From Caryophanales bacterium (GTDB taxonomy: Bacteria; Bacillota_I; Bacilli_A; RFN20; CAG-288): a stretch of DNA of 37,799 bases. The notes beneath the pieces are model-generated. The model had not been told where the DNA came from, ran no database searches, and worked only from the letters and a program-made list of their open reading frames with translations. How positions within the stretch are numbered: the stretch's first letter is position 1; every line of letters starts with the position of its first letter. Of this stretch, positions 7,240 through 16,977 are shown piece by piece. The stretch covers positions 1 to 37,799 of the forward strand of contig JAJVUU010000011.1 in assembly GCA_021621525.1 (NCBI GenBank). Reading direction: 5' to 3'. The translations under genes and the position numbers were made by a program.

Positions 7240-10200
7240 ATGAAAAAACAAAGCAAAGCGTTCCTGATGGTCTTGTCCATTGCCTCAATGCTGGGGACAT
7301 TGGCGTCATGCAACGCCGTATTCCTGAGCAACGAACCGACGAGGGTGATGGCCGACAATCAAGGGAATTGGTATATCCAAAACATCTACGCGAAGGAGGA
7401 AGCGACACACGGAATCTATTTCAGCGCCCTTCAAAACCAAAAGGGATACAGTTCCACAGATTATTTCTCCACGGGAATCAAGGTTTATTCCAAAGACAAT
7501 ACGGGAGCTACCTATGGATCCAGCAGCCTAAAGGTCTCGAGCAACCAGTTCTATATTGATTTCACCGAGGCCAACACTCCAAAATACGGATCATCGCCCC
7601 AAAATCAGACGAAATTTGATATCAAATGGCATTTTTCGGTCACCAGGAACGGAGCCACTTACTTCTATGAGGACTTCGCCATCGATGATCCGTTTGATTC
7701 AAACATCAAAACGAAATATGCCGTCTATTCTGGATATGGCATTTCCACAAAAAGAACCAATATCTCCGATGACGGATCGAACATCGCGGATGCACAGGTC
7801 AACCCCAGATATTTTGGCAAACGCACCCTCAATCTGACCGATGGAGAATACTCCGTCAAAATCGACAGGGAATACTATTGGATCAACACAGATGGGACGG
7901 TCATTTACCATTCGACATCCAAGATGGAAGTCAACCTTATCGTCGACGGCACCTTGCCTTCCATCACGATGACAGACGCTAATGGGAAAGCAATTCAAAA
8001 CGGCGGATTCGCCAATAGAAACGTAACCGTATCTGCAAAAGACGCCCATTTGAGCGGCCTCTATTACAAAGAGCCTGGAGCTTCTTCCTACAGCGGAACA
8101 AGCAGCACCTATACGACCAAGGGGAAGGACGGGTGGTATTACTTCTATGCGAAGGATTTCGTCGACAGCGAAACGGACGTCTATTCTTTCTACCTCGACA
8201 CGACCCTTCCTGTGGGAAGCGTCTCATCCGATGGAAAACAAGTGGCTAACGGAAGCTATATCTCGAATTCCTTCGCCTATACCGCCTCGGATTTCGGCTC
8301 TGGGATCAACAAGGCTTACTGCAAATCCCCTATAAGCGGAGCCTTCATCGAATATGCCTTGGGAAGCATCGTCCCATCCACGGCCGGAGACGGGTGGTAC
8401 GAGTTTTATTCCACGGACAAGGCGGGGAACGCGTCGAATCATTTCAAGGTTTACCTAGAGACGTCAAAGCCCGTGTTTACTCTATATCGAAACGGAGTCG
8501 CGTCCTTTTCTTCTCCGATGGAAAACGGGAAGGAATATGACACCGGAATCTATTTCAACCGAAGCGATATTTTGAAAATCGGCTGCGCGACATCCAGTGG
8601 CGTGATCTCCTCTAATTACCAGGTAAATGTGGATTACAAGCTTTCTAATGAGAGCAGCAAGACCATCGCAATCAACGTGAAAACGGCGACAGGCATCGCT
8701 TCTAAATTCGTTTGCCGCGTCATTGACGACAAACCGTATCTCACTATTGGCGGCAAACGATACGAAGATGGTTCCGTGCTTTATTTCAACAAGGACGTTA
8801 TCGCCAGTTTCTCTCCCGATTCCATTCAAAAAGGGGATGGAGAAACAGGCGTTACCATCAAGGGCGTCTTTTCCTCTTATTCGGCTATCCAAACCAAGGA
8901 ATTAACCGCCGAAGAAGGAAAGACAAGTTCCTACTCCATCTCCATGAACGACAGGGCCGGAAACGTCTCGAAGTTCACCATCGTCATCGACAAGGAGAAC
9001 CCAAGCGCAAAATGGGCAGATGAGGAAGGAAATCTAATTGCAAACAACGGGTTCACCAATAAAAACGTCAGCCTCGATTACGAAGAAGGGGATTCTGCTA
9101 TCTATTCCTATAACGGAAGCGAATATCAGGCTTACCAGAAAGGCACTGTTTTCTCTAAAGAAGGCAATTACATCATCGTTCTAACCGATAAGGCTGGGAA
9201 TAAATCGACCTATTCCTTGACCATCGACAAGACGAAGCCCGTTGGGAAACTCTATTCTGACTATGAGGAAATCGAAGACAACAGCTCGACGAACGGGAAG
9301 GTTTACTTCACATGGGACGAAGATTGTGAGGCAACCATCAATGGAATCCCTTATAGCAAAAACAAAGTCATTTCCGGGGAAGGCAAATATGAATTCGTCC
9401 TCACCGATAAGGCGGGGAATAGCTCCAGCTACCATATCGAAATCGATTTGACTGCGCCAAACTTCAATAAGAATGCTTTGAAGAACAGGAAGGATCATCT
9501 CGTTTCTTCTTGGTACAACGTCGAATTCGACGGGAAGAAGAGTTCCTTTGCAACTTATGAGGAAGCCTTGGATTACGCTTCTAAAATCGAATATCAGAAA
9601 TGCGTCACCAAATTGGAACTCGATGACGTGAACAAGTTCACCCAAACGAACCTCATCGCAAGCGGAAGCGTCCATGTAGGAGCCTATTACCGCTACAAGT
9701 CCGTCTCTTCCGAGGATAATGAGCTTTACTATTTCGATGAGGAAGGGCTGATGGCTGCCGTGAGGTTCTATGCCAAGTCATACATTTCGGATTTGAACCA
9801 TTTCGATTTGGCCAAGAACGATTATAGCGAGCCTGCTTCGGACTCCATGTATTCCGATACCTTTGAAAGCAGCGGATCAAGCTATCCGTTACTGAATGGC
9901 TTTGCTTTCCGTAAAGAGGATTCCTCTTGGATCGAAGCAAGGTTGAAAGGCGATGAAGAATGGACCGATGTCAAGGAAGGAGTGCCTTTCGAAGAGCAAT
10001 TCCCTAAGACTGGCGTATACGAAATCAGGGAAACGGATGCCGCTGGAAACAAGACCGTTTATGAGGCGTTTCTGGATCTCTCCTCGCCGGATATTCAGAT
10101 TGAAACCGAAGTCTTCGGCGAGGATGGAGAAAAGAACCAAACCATCGGTAAAAAGGATACAAATGACGTTTCTGCCTATTACTACAAAACCTTCTCGATC

Positions 10201-12057
10201 AAAGAAATCATCGACAACGATCCCTATGCCATAGTTGCTATCAGCCATCAAGGAAAGAAATCCTACTACCAGAAAGGCGATTGCATCCCTTCCTTGACGG
10301 AAGGAGGCGAATACGAGATTGAGGTCTACGATCGCCTCAGAAACTCCTATTCCTTCAAGGTCTACATCGTCGGCAAAGAGCCTGAAGTAACCTTCAAGAG
10401 CAATACGGATAACACTGCGTGCAGTGTGGACGTATCCCTTGATCAGAAATTCGATGCCATCGTCTCCTTGGAAATCTACAAGGATGGCGTGAAGCTCGAC
10501 AACGTATCGCCTGACGTTACTCATTACGATTTTGACAAAGGCGGTACCTATAGAGTTGCCATCAGGGACAACTTCGGAAGAGTCGTCGAGAAGACATATC
10601 GATTCGACAAGGCGCTCCCCAAAGGAACTCTCAGCATCGAGAGCGGAAGCAAGACGAAGGAAAAAGTAGATTTCGACTTTGATTCCTCGAAGTATTATGC
10701 GGAGGTCTACAAAGATGGCGTCCTTGTCGAAAAGAATGCAGAAGGCCATGTGTCCTACTCTGAAGATGGAGAATACTCCGTCAAACTCATCAACAAAGAC
10801 GATCCTGACAATTTCAGCGCCTATTCCTTCGTTATCGACAACAAAGCACCATCCATCCTTATCGGTGGCGCGAAGGACAACGGAAAAACGAATGGCGACG
10901 TCAACGTCTCGTGGGACGATGCGGATGTCGTCGAGGCGACATATTCCGTCAACGGAGGAGAAGAGCTCTCATTTGAAAAAGGTACGGTCTTCTCCGAAGA
11001 AGGGACTTACGTCATCAAGGTGAAAGATGACCTTGGAAACGAGAGCGCCGCCACCTTCACTATCGATAAGACGCTTGATTATTGCGTCACCGATTCCAAA
11101 GGGGAGCTTCCAAAGGGAAAGGACGCAACGACAAATCAAGATGTTGTCATCACCGATAACGAGAATCTGATGGTCTCCGTTACCAAGGATGGCGAAGACT
11201 ATCCATATTCATTCGGTGATGCATTGACGGAAGAGGGAACCTATCGAATCGAGGTCAGCGATGAACTTGGCAACAAAGAATCCTTCCAGATCACCATCGA
11301 CAAATCCGTTCGCTATTCTTCCAATGTCAAAGACGGAGATAGGACAAACGATGACGTTTCCTTCTCCTCCGATGAGAAAGCGACCATCATCGTCACAAAA
11401 GACGGGAGCGCCTTTTCCTACGATTTTGGCGAATCAATCAAGGAAGAAGGCGAATATGTCGTAAGAATCTATGACTCTTATGGCAACGAGGAAACAATCC
11501 GGTTTGTAATCGATAAGTCCGTGGATGCCTCTGCGACCGTAGAAAACGGGTCTACGACGAATTCCGACGTGATGGTTTCATCTGATGAGGATGTAAGCGT
11601 TGTCGCTAAGAGAGATGGTACGGCGTTCGATTATGAATTAGGGGACAATCTGACCGAGGACGGCTATTACGAAATCACCTTGAAAGATTCCCTTGGCAAC
11701 GAGAAGACCATATCTTTCACCATCGACAAGACCGCGCCGGAAATCACCATCTCTGGAATCGAGGACGGCGGGAAAGACGATGCCAGGGTTACGCTTTCGG
11801 ACATGACCGAAGAAGGAGAAATCCACGTCTACAAAGACGGCCAGGAAATCGAGTACCGACTCGGCGATGAGCTCTTCGAATACGGAAAATATGAAGTTGT
11901 CGTCAAGGACAGACTAGGCAATTCAAGAACCTATTCCTTCGAACTATGCTTCCAAGCCAATGGGGCCGTCATCGCTTTAATCGGAGTGGGAATCGCCCTC
12001 ATCGCGGGCGCAGTCATCTTAGTCGTGATGAAGAAGAAAAGGGTCTTCAAGAAATAG
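7240..12057 (+). CDS. Giant Ig-like repeat surface lipoprotein/adhesin, 1605 aa, within the tra operon
   Basis: The N-terminus has a signal peptide ending in the lipobox LASC (C24). The C-terminus has one membrane helix (about 1573-1596, GAVIALIGVGIALIAGAVIL) and a KKKRVFKK anchor. Between them run about 15 diverged bacterial Ig-like units, each marked by a phrase like TDKAGNSSSYHIEIDLTAP or LGNEKTISFTIDKTAPE, roughly every 75-100 residues. There is no LPXTG signal, so the protein is membrane-held at one or both ends. It sits between the coupling protein and the pilin gene, as large surface proteins do in related ICEs. The likely role is contact with recipient cells. The repeat class and membrane topology are seen in the sequence; the adhesive role is inferred. 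Confidence 0.8.
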   Translation: MKKQSKAFLMVLSIASMLGTLASCNAVFLSNEPTRVMADNQGNWYIQNIYAKEEATHGIYFSALQNQKGYSSTDYFSTGIKVYSKDNTGATYGSSSLKVSSNQFYIDFTEANTPKYGSSPQNQTKFDIKWHFSVTRNGATYFYEDFAIDDPFDSNIKTKYAVYSGYGISTKRTNISDDGSNIADAQVNPRYFGKRTLNLTDGEYSVKIDREYYWINTDGTVIYHSTSKMEVNLIVDGTLPSITMTDANGKAIQNGGFANRNVTVSAKDAHLSGLYYKEPGASSYSGTSSTYTTKGKDGWYYFYAKDFVDSETDVYSFYLDTTLPVGSVSSDGKQVANGSYISNSFAYTASDFGSGINKAYCKSPISGAFIEYALGSIVPSTAGDGWYEFYSTDKAGNASNHFKVYLETSKPVFTLYRNGVASFSSPMENGKEYDTGIYFNRSDILKIGCATSSGVISSNYQVNVDYKLSNESSKTIAINVKTATGIASKFVCRVIDDKPYLTIGGKRYEDGSVLYFNKDVIASFSPDSIQKGDGETGVTIKGVFSSYSAIQTKELTAEEGKTSSYSISMNDRAGNVSKFTIVIDKENPSAKWADEEGNLIANNGFTNKNVSLDYEEGDSAIYSYNGSEYQAYQKGTVFSKEGNYIIVLTDKAGNKSTYSLTIDKTKPVGKLYSDYEEIEDNSSTNGKVYFTWDEDCEATINGIPYSKNKVISGEGKYEFVLTDKAGNSSSYHIEIDLTAPNFNKNALKNRKDHLVSSWYNVEFDGKKSSFATYEEALDYASKIEYQKCVTKLELDDVNKFTQTNLIASGSVHVGAYYRYKSVSSEDNELYYFDEEGLMAAVRFYAKSYISDLNHFDLAKNDYSEPASDSMYSDTFESSGSSYPLLNGFAFRKEDSSWIEARLKGDEEWTDVKEGVPFEEQFPKTGVYEIRETDAAGNKTVYEAFLDLSSPDIQIETEVFGEDGEKNQTIGKKDTNDVSAYYYKTFSIKEIIDNDPYAIVAISHQGKKSYYQKGDCIPSLTEGGEYEIEVYDRLRNSYSFKVYIVGKEPEVTFKSNTDNTACSVDVSLDQKFDAIVSLEIYKDGVKLDNVSPDVTHYDFDKGGTYRVAIRDNFGRVVEKTYRFDKALPKGTLSIESGSKTKEKVDFDFDSSKYYAEVYKDGVLVEKNAEGHVSYSEDGEYSVKLINKDDPDNFSAYSFVIDNKAPSILIGGAKDNGKTNGDVNVSWDDADVVEATYSVNGGEELSFEKGTVFSEEGTYVIKVKDDLGNESAATFTIDKTLDYCVTDSKGELPKGKDATTNQDVVITDNENLMVSVTKDGEDYPYSFGDALTEEGTYRIEVSDELGNKESFQITIDKSVRYSSNVKDGDRTNDDVSFSSDEKATIIVTKDGSAFSYDFGESIKEEGEYVVRIYDSYGNEETIRFVIDKSVDASATVENGSTTNSDVMVSSDEDVSVVAKRDGTAFDYELGDNLTEDGYYEITLKDSLGNEKTISFTIDKTAPEITISGIEDGGKDDARVTLSDMTEEGEIHVYKDGQEIEYRLGDELFEYGKYEVVVKDRLGNSRTYSFELCFQANGAVIALIGVGIALIAGAVILVVMKKKRVFKK

Positions 12058-12097
12058 GAGGGAAGGATAAAAACACAGATTTTTGTAAACAAGATAA

Positions 12098-12178
12098 GAC
12101 GGGCCACAATCTGCCACAGCCCATGGCTTTGGCGTTGCCCGTCAGGGTCTTGTGACTGGGATACCCAGCTCACGTTTT
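12098..12178 (+). ncRNA. Structured RNA/attenuator candidate between adhesin and pilin genes
   Basis: Two strong stems fill this gap. Stem 1: GACGGGC (12098-12104) pairs with GCCCGTC (12137-12143) and encloses GCCACAGCC (12113-12121) paired with GGCTTTGGC (12125-12133), 8 of 9 pairs over loop CAT. Stem 2: GTGACTGGG (12152-12160) pairs with CCCAG plus TCAC (12164-12173) with one bulged C, followed by GTTTT. No protein is plausible here. It could lower read-through into the pilin genes, protect an mRNA end, or be a cis RNA with another job. The fold is by eye. Confidence 0.6.
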
Positions 12179-12208
12179 AACGAAAAAAGAAGGAGGAAAC
12201 AAACACAC

Positions 12209-12493
12209 ATGAACCGAATGCTATCAGTCGACCTTAACCCCATCATTCAGCCGATTCTCGAAATCCTAGACGCCATCCTTTGGCCCGCAATCGCCATCGT
12301 CGTTGCGGTGGGAACCATCTATTGCATCGTCTTGGGCGTAAAAATCGCCAAGTCGGATGAGCAGAATTCCAGGGAGAAGGCGAAGAAGGACCTCATCGGA
12401 GCCATCATCGGCTTCGTCATCATCTTCGTTCTCATCGTCGCGTTGAAGATTGCCGTGCCCATCCTTGAGGAATGGGTCAAATCCCAAGTCTAA
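12209..12493 (+). CDS. Pilin-like conjugation membrane protein (VirB2/TrbC-like; Mbov_0395-type), 94 aa
   Basis: A small protein with a short N-terminal amphipathic stretch and two membrane segments (about 27-49, WPAIAIVVAVGTIYCIVLGV, and 66-88, IGAIIGFVIIFVLIVALKIA). A charged loop SDEQNSREKAKKD separates them. This topology and its place just before VirB6 and VirB4 match the pilin-like subunits of mycoplasma and Firmicutes ICEs. ATG 12209 is chosen because it follows AAGGAGGAAA, although the gap of about 12 nt is long. The frame is open further upstream into the structured region. It would be the channel or pilus subunit in the membrane. The family name is from memory of such clusters. Confidence 0.75.
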   Translation: MNRMLSVDLNPIIQPILEILDAILWPAIAIVVAVGTIYCIVLGVKIAKSDEQNSREKAKKDLIGAIIGFVIIFVLIVALKIAVPILEEWVKSQV

Positions 12494-12520
12494 AAAGATT
12501 AGGAAAGGAGGTGAGGGGCT

Positions 12521-14023
12521 ATGCTGCTTGAAGATCTAATGAACGCCATCGCCGACTTCTTCTTCGGCATCCTTTACCGCTGCTTTGCCGGGATATGCGT
12601 GCTGATAGATTTCATCAAATCCATCTTCTACAAGCTGTGCGGCATCGATGCGGTGAGCATCAATGGGGAAGACACCGACCTTCTTTCCACCCTCATGGGC
12701 TCCTATGAGATAAGAAGGACATTCCTCATCATTACGGTAATAGGGGTGATACTCCTCGTCGTGTTCACCATTATCGCTATCGTGCGTTCCTGCTATCAGG
12801 AGAAGCAGAACTGGAAGACCGTGATGTCGAAGAACCTTCAAAGTTTCGTCATCATGATCATCATCCCTTTCACCATATTGTCCGGAATTCTTTTGACGAA
12901 CGTTGTCATGACTTCCATCAACCAAGCGATGCAGGGAAATTTCGATGGAACTAACGGAACGATAGGCGGCCAGTTTCTGGTCACAATAGGGAACGACGCG
13001 TACAAAGGGGACGCTTCTCAAAGAAACTATGTCGAGCAGATGTTCATAAGCGGGAAGCTGGATTATTCGAACCTAGCCACAGTGAAGCTGTACTACGACA
13101 TCGGGGAATGCAACTACGTCATCGGCCTTTTGGGCTCCATCGTGATACTGGTGATGTTCGTGCTGTCGAGCCTCACCTTCGTGCAAAGGATTTTCGACAT
13201 CGTTCTCCTTTATCTCATCTCACCGATATCCACGGCCACGATTCCCCTTGACGAAGGAAACAGGTTCAAGGTCTGGAAGGACATGCTGATATCCAAGATA
13301 CTTTCCGCTTATGGCGTGATTCTCGTGATGAATCTCTTCTTCCTCATCATCCCGATTGTGTACCAAATCGATTTCTTCCATGACGGGTTCCAAAACGGCG
13401 TGGTCTACATCCTATTCCTCATCGGCGGAAGCTTCGCCGTAACGAAAGCCTCAAGACTCATCTCCCAACTTACGGGAGGGCAGTCAAGCGGTGGCGAGAT
13501 GGCGAGCATGATCTACAACATTCGCTCCGCAATGGCCTTCTCGAGAGCTGCCAAGACGATGATTGGCGGCGGAGCTATGTCTCTTATCGCCGGCTCCGAT
13601 TACAAGGCGATGAGGCAAAAGAAGAAATCCAAAGGGGAAGCCTTTAAAGCATCGCTTCATTCCACTAGAAACCAAAGGGTCGTGAAGGATGGCGTAAAGA
13701 AAAGCAGGGCGAAGCAGATTGCCGCCATGCCTCTTAGACTTGCGACTATGCCTGCTGGAATGATCCACGACCTGTCTAGGGGTGGATTGATTCAGGTTGG
13801 CAAGAACTTTGTTCCAAGATTGAGGAATGCGTTCACGGGAGATACTTTGACGAATAGGGCCGACGTGAAGCAAAAAAAGAAACCGAAAGAGGAAGAAAAA
13901 GTAAAAGAAGAAAGCCAAAACAACAATGGGAAGCCGGAAGCCAAGGAAAATAAGAGTATGGAATCCGATAGGGAAAATACAAATTTGAAGGAGGAAAAGA
14001 AAGACGATGAGAATCATACCTAA
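12521..14023 (+). CDS. VirB6/TrbL-like polytopic channel protein (Mbov_0396-type), 500 aa
   Basis: The first two thirds contain about six to seven membrane segments, for example IITVIGVILLVVFTIIAIV (about 70-88), a segment near 107-130, and later pairs near 205-240 and 260-310. A basic cytoplasmic tail follows, with a highly charged end rich in K and E (about 440-500). This is the VirB6-type inner channel component that the DNA passes through. GGAGGTGA stands before ATG 12521. The last 17 bases overlap the VirB4 gene, a tight coupling expected of channel partners. No enzymatic motif is visible. Confidence 0.8.
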   Translation: MLLEDLMNAIADFFFGILYRCFAGICVLIDFIKSIFYKLCGIDAVSINGEDTDLLSTLMGSYEIRRTFLIITVIGVILLVVFTIIAIVRSCYQEKQNWKTVMSKNLQSFVIMIIIPFTILSGILLTNVVMTSINQAMQGNFDGTNGTIGGQFLVTIGNDAYKGDASQRNYVEQMFISGKLDYSNLATVKLYYDIGECNYVIGLLGSIVILVMFVLSSLTFVQRIFDIVLLYLISPISTATIPLDEGNRFKVWKDMLISKILSAYGVILVMNLFFLIIPIVYQIDFFHDGFQNGVVYILFLIGGSFAVTKASRLISQLTGGQSSGGEMASMIYNIRSAMAFSRAAKTMIGGGAMSLIAGSDYKAMRQKKKSKGEAFKASLHSTRNQRVVKDGVKKSRAKQIAAMPLRLATMPAGMIHDLSRGGLIQVGKNFVPRLRNAFTGDTLTNRADVKQKKKPKEEEKVKEESQNNNGKPEAKENKSMESDRENTNLKEEKKDDENHT

Positions 14024-16571
14024 GACATCGAAAGTGAAGATGACCTTCTATAGGAACCTGACCATTGCCGACATCGTCGTTGGCCTTTTCTTCTTATTCG
14101 TTTTGGCCATCACCCTTTCAACGAATCTGTCATTCCGTTTCTTCCTTGCGATAGGGGAATTTTGCCTCGCCGTGCCTTTCTTCGCCTCAATCAACGGGGA
14201 AAGGCTTTATCAATGCGTCGGATTCCTTTTCAAATACGTCGCTAGCAGGAAGAAATACAGAAAAGGCTCGAAGAATCCAAATTCCAACGTAGATGCCATC
14301 GTTCCCTATCGGAAGATTGAGGACGGCTTCATCGTTAACGGGGATGGAACCTATGTCGGCGTTTTGGAGATAAACCCGATTGATTTCAGGATGATGTCCC
14401 AGGACGACCAAGATGGCATGATAGATAGTGTTCTTTCAAGGACAATCAATTCGATATCACCATTAGACGAATGGTCTCTCGTGAAACTCGAAAGGCCGCT
14501 GAATCTGAACGAGAATCTGAAGGAAGAATTGGATAGGCTCCAGAGGCTTCTAGAAGCTAAGATGAACGCAGAAATGATGGAAAGGGAGTATCAATCCAGG
14601 GTCGATCTCGTTCAGTCTAGAATAGAGCTCATCGACTCCATGAACAGTGATGCCGAAATCTTCTACAGCCATTATTACTTATGCCTGGTATCGCGTTCAA
14701 AAAGTGACGCCGAATCCACATTGGATAGAGCAAAATCCATCTTGGATTCGGGAGGCTTGCCTGCAAAGAGATTAGGGGACGAAGAATTGGCTTCTTTCAT
14801 TTCTGCCGGCTTTGATCCGTACGGAGAAAAGATTGGTATCGACGATGTTAAGTTTTCGCTTATGAGGGCGAAACAGAACGGGAAATCGCTATCGCACATC
14901 GTCCTCAACGATTATCCGCTTAAGGTGAATAACGGGTGGGGAGAAGGGCTATTCGATATGGAAAACACCAAGGTGGTGATGAGAATCAAGCCGGTAGAAA
15001 AGGCGAAAGCGGTGAAGAGGATCGATGGTGCAATCCTTGAAATCCAAACGGGCACTGGTTCCTATAAGGCCAGCGATGCCCTCGACAAAGAGCTCCATCT
15101 GGATTCCCTTCAGGATTTGTTGGAAGGCGTTCAAAACGAGAATGAGACGCTATTCGATACGACTGTCATAATCGCTGTTTATGACAAATTGGGTGAAAAC
15201 AAAAATAAGAAAGCCGTCAAGGCAAAACTTAGGGACATGGGCTTTGGCTACACCGAGATGCTTGGAAGGCAGAACGATGCCTACGTGACGTCGATGGTTT
15301 CATCCATCGACAAAGTAAAGATTAGCCGCGGAATCCAAACGTCTTCTATCGCCGCTTGCTTTCCTTTTGTTTCGAATTCCATCATGGACAAAAAGGGATT
15401 GTTGATTGGAGAGAATAGGCTTCCTGTGTTTTTGGATTTCTTCAAAAGAGATAGCGAATTCGTCAATTCGAACATGGTCATTATGGGAAAGCCCGGTTCC
15501 GGGAAGTCCTATGCCGCCAAGACGATTATCTCTTCCTTGTCAAGCGATGATTGCAGGATATTCGTTCTTGATCCTGAAAACGAGTATGGAAGGCTGGCGG
15601 AAAACATGGGCGGCGCGTCCATCGATGTATCTTCTTCAAATCATGGGATGATCAATCCCTTTGAGGTGATACTCGGAATCGACGACGATGAGAATTCCTT
15701 CTATTCCCATTTGCAGTTTTTGGAGGAGTTCTACCGCCTGATTCTCAAAGGAATCAACGCGGATTCCCTTGAGCTTCTAAACAAAATCACCCAAGAACTG
15801 TACAAGCGAAAAGAAATCGGACCTGAATCAGATTTCAAAAAGCTTACGTCTACAGACTATCCGACTTTCGATGAATTGGGAGAATTGGTCAAATGTAAAA
15901 TCCATGAAGAAAAGGATGAATACAACCGCTCATGTTTGAAAGTGATTGAGAATTACATATCCAAGTTTCTCACAGGAGGAAGAAACTCCAATTTATGGAA
16001 CGGACATACTTCCTTCTCGCCGAAAGAACAGTTCCTTTCCTTCAATTTCCAAAGGCTTTTAGCGAATAAAAACGACACGACTGCCAACGCCCAGATGCTT
16101 CTCATATTGAAATGGGTCGAGAATGAGGTCATGAAGAACAGGGATAGAAACATCAGAAGCGGAAAGAAAAGAAGGATTGTCGTCGCCATAGATGAGGCAC
16201 ATCTCTTCATCGATGACAAATACCCGATTGCTTTGGACTTTATGTATCAGCTTGCGAAGAGAATCCGAAAATACGATGGCATGCTTATCATCATCACCCA
16301 AAACGTGAAGGATTTCGCGACAAGCCCAGAGACGATAAGGAAATCCAGCGCCATCATCAACGTCTCCCAATATTCCATGATCTTCTCCTTATCGCCAAAT
16401 GACATGACGGAGCTTTGTACCCTGTATCAAAATGCCGGCTCCATTAATGAATCGGAGAAGGATGCCATCATTCACAATCCAAGAGGAAGAGCGTTTCTTG
16501 TTTATTCCCCAAACAAAAGGGGCTGCTTCGATATCGTGGCGACGGATATGGGGGAAAGGTATTTCTCATAA
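14007..16571 (+). CDS. VirB4-type conjugation ATPase with N-terminal VirB3/PrgI-like membrane part, 854 aa
   Basis: Residues about 17-65 form two membrane helices (VVGLFFLFVLAITL and FRFFLAIGEFCLAVPFF), as in proteins where a VirB3/PrgI part is fused to VirB4. The ATPase has Walker A GKPGSGKS at 494-501 and Walker B RRIVVAIDEAHLFID at about 722-736, followed by AKRIRKYDGMLIIITQNVKD, a typical VirB4 motif. It powers assembly and substrate movement in the channel, partnering VirD4 and the VirB6-like protein. It is the last gene of the long transfer operon; a terminator lies 180 bp downstream. Confidence 0.93.
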   Translation: MRIIPKTSKVKMTFYRNLTIADIVVGLFFLFVLAITLSTNLSFRFFLAIGEFCLAVPFFASINGERLYQCVGFLFKYVASRKKYRKGSKNPNSNVDAIVPYRKIEDGFIVNGDGTYVGVLEINPIDFRMMSQDDQDGMIDSVLSRTINSISPLDEWSLVKLERPLNLNENLKEELDRLQRLLEAKMNAEMMEREYQSRVDLVQSRIELIDSMNSDAEIFYSHYYLCLVSRSKSDAESTLDRAKSILDSGGLPAKRLGDEELASFISAGFDPYGEKIGIDDVKFSLMRAKQNGKSLSHIVLNDYPLKVNNGWGEGLFDMENTKVVMRIKPVEKAKAVKRIDGAILEIQTGTGSYKASDALDKELHLDSLQDLLEGVQNENETLFDTTVIIAVYDKLGENKNKKAVKAKLRDMGFGYTEMLGRQNDAYVTSMVSSIDKVKISRGIQTSSIAACFPFVSNSIMDKKGLLIGENRLPVFLDFFKRDSEFVNSNMVIMGKPGSGKSYAAKTIISSLSSDDCRIFVLDPENEYGRLAENMGGASIDVSSSNHGMINPFEVILGIDDDENSFYSHLQFLEEFYRLILKGINADSLELLNKITQELYKRKEIGPESDFKKLTSTDYPTFDELGELVKCKIHEEKDEYNRSCLKVIENYISKFLTGGRNSNLWNGHTSFSPKEQFLSFNFQRLLANKNDTTANAQMLLILKWVENEVMKNRDRNIRSGKKRRIVVAIDEAHLFIDDKYPIALDFMYQLAKRIRKYDGMLIIITQNVKDFATSPETIRKSSAIINVSQYSMIFSLSPNDMTELCTLYQNAGSINESEKDAIIHNPRGRAFLVYSPNKRGCFDIVATDMGERYFS

Positions 16572-16751
16572 AAATCGGGAAAAACACTGCAAAGTCTTAA
16601 TAAAACAAGCTGGCTATGCTACTATGTAGTCAATCAGATGCATATGATTCGCAGGTGTTCCTAAGCATTCGTGGAACCGAGTTGAGCGTAGTGCCTTGGG
16701 CTCGTTAAAAGGAAGTTGCACATTCAGCCATGGAACAGCGTGGTGGTTCTC
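16572..16751 (+). other. Non-coding stretch with several hairpins after the transfer operon
   Basis: No reading frame of note is seen. The segment contains stems CTAC-tat-GTAG (about 16619-16629), AATCA-gatgcata-TGATT (about 16632-16649), GGTgTTCC with GGAACC (about 16654-16679) and CGAG/CTCG (about 16678-16704), and runs into the terminator at 16752. It could be a structured 3' UTR or a small RNA of about 150-180 nt ending at that terminator. I do not recognise an RNA family. Confidence 0.35.
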
Positions 16752-16778
16752 AAGCTCTTAGCCTTAAAGAGCTTTTTT
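16752..16778 (+). terminator. Intrinsic terminator of the transfer operon
   Basis: A perfect 8-bp stem AAGCTCTT (16752-16759) with AAGAGCTT (16767-16774), a 7-nt loop, and a T-run reaching 16778. It is placed after VirB4 and before the cargo region, so it ends the conjugation transcript or a small RNA. Confidence 0.85.
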
Positions 16779-16815
16779 GCTTTTATAGTAAAAAACACCT
16801 GATAAAACTGCATTT

Positions 16816-16836
16816 TTGTCTTTGACAACTTATAAT
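16816..16836 (+). promoter_or_regulatory. Palindromic operator beside a TATAAT box
   Basis: The perfect palindrome TTGTC-TTT-GACAA (16816-16828) stands 2 bp before TATAAT (16831-16836). It also contains TTGACA, but that is too close to act as the -35 of this -10. The site is about 140 bp before the HTH gene at 16978, so autoregulation of that gene is plausible. No other gene is seen between 16779 and 16977. Confidence 0.4.
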
Positions 16837-16977
16837 GTAATGAGCAAGTGCATATACATTTGCAAAAAGAAACTGTCGATTTTATCGAATGTTATTAATA
16901 TTTCACAAATGTTCCTGCGAATTAACAAAGATTAGAAACGCTTTAATGATATATTGGTTTTGAAAGGAGGTGCGACA

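Noticed and set aside
9889..10749. 286-codon minus-strand open frame opposite the Ig-like protein
   Set aside because: It lies wholly inside a strongly supported repeat protein gene, has no ribosome site and no domain; a shadow frame of biased codon use.
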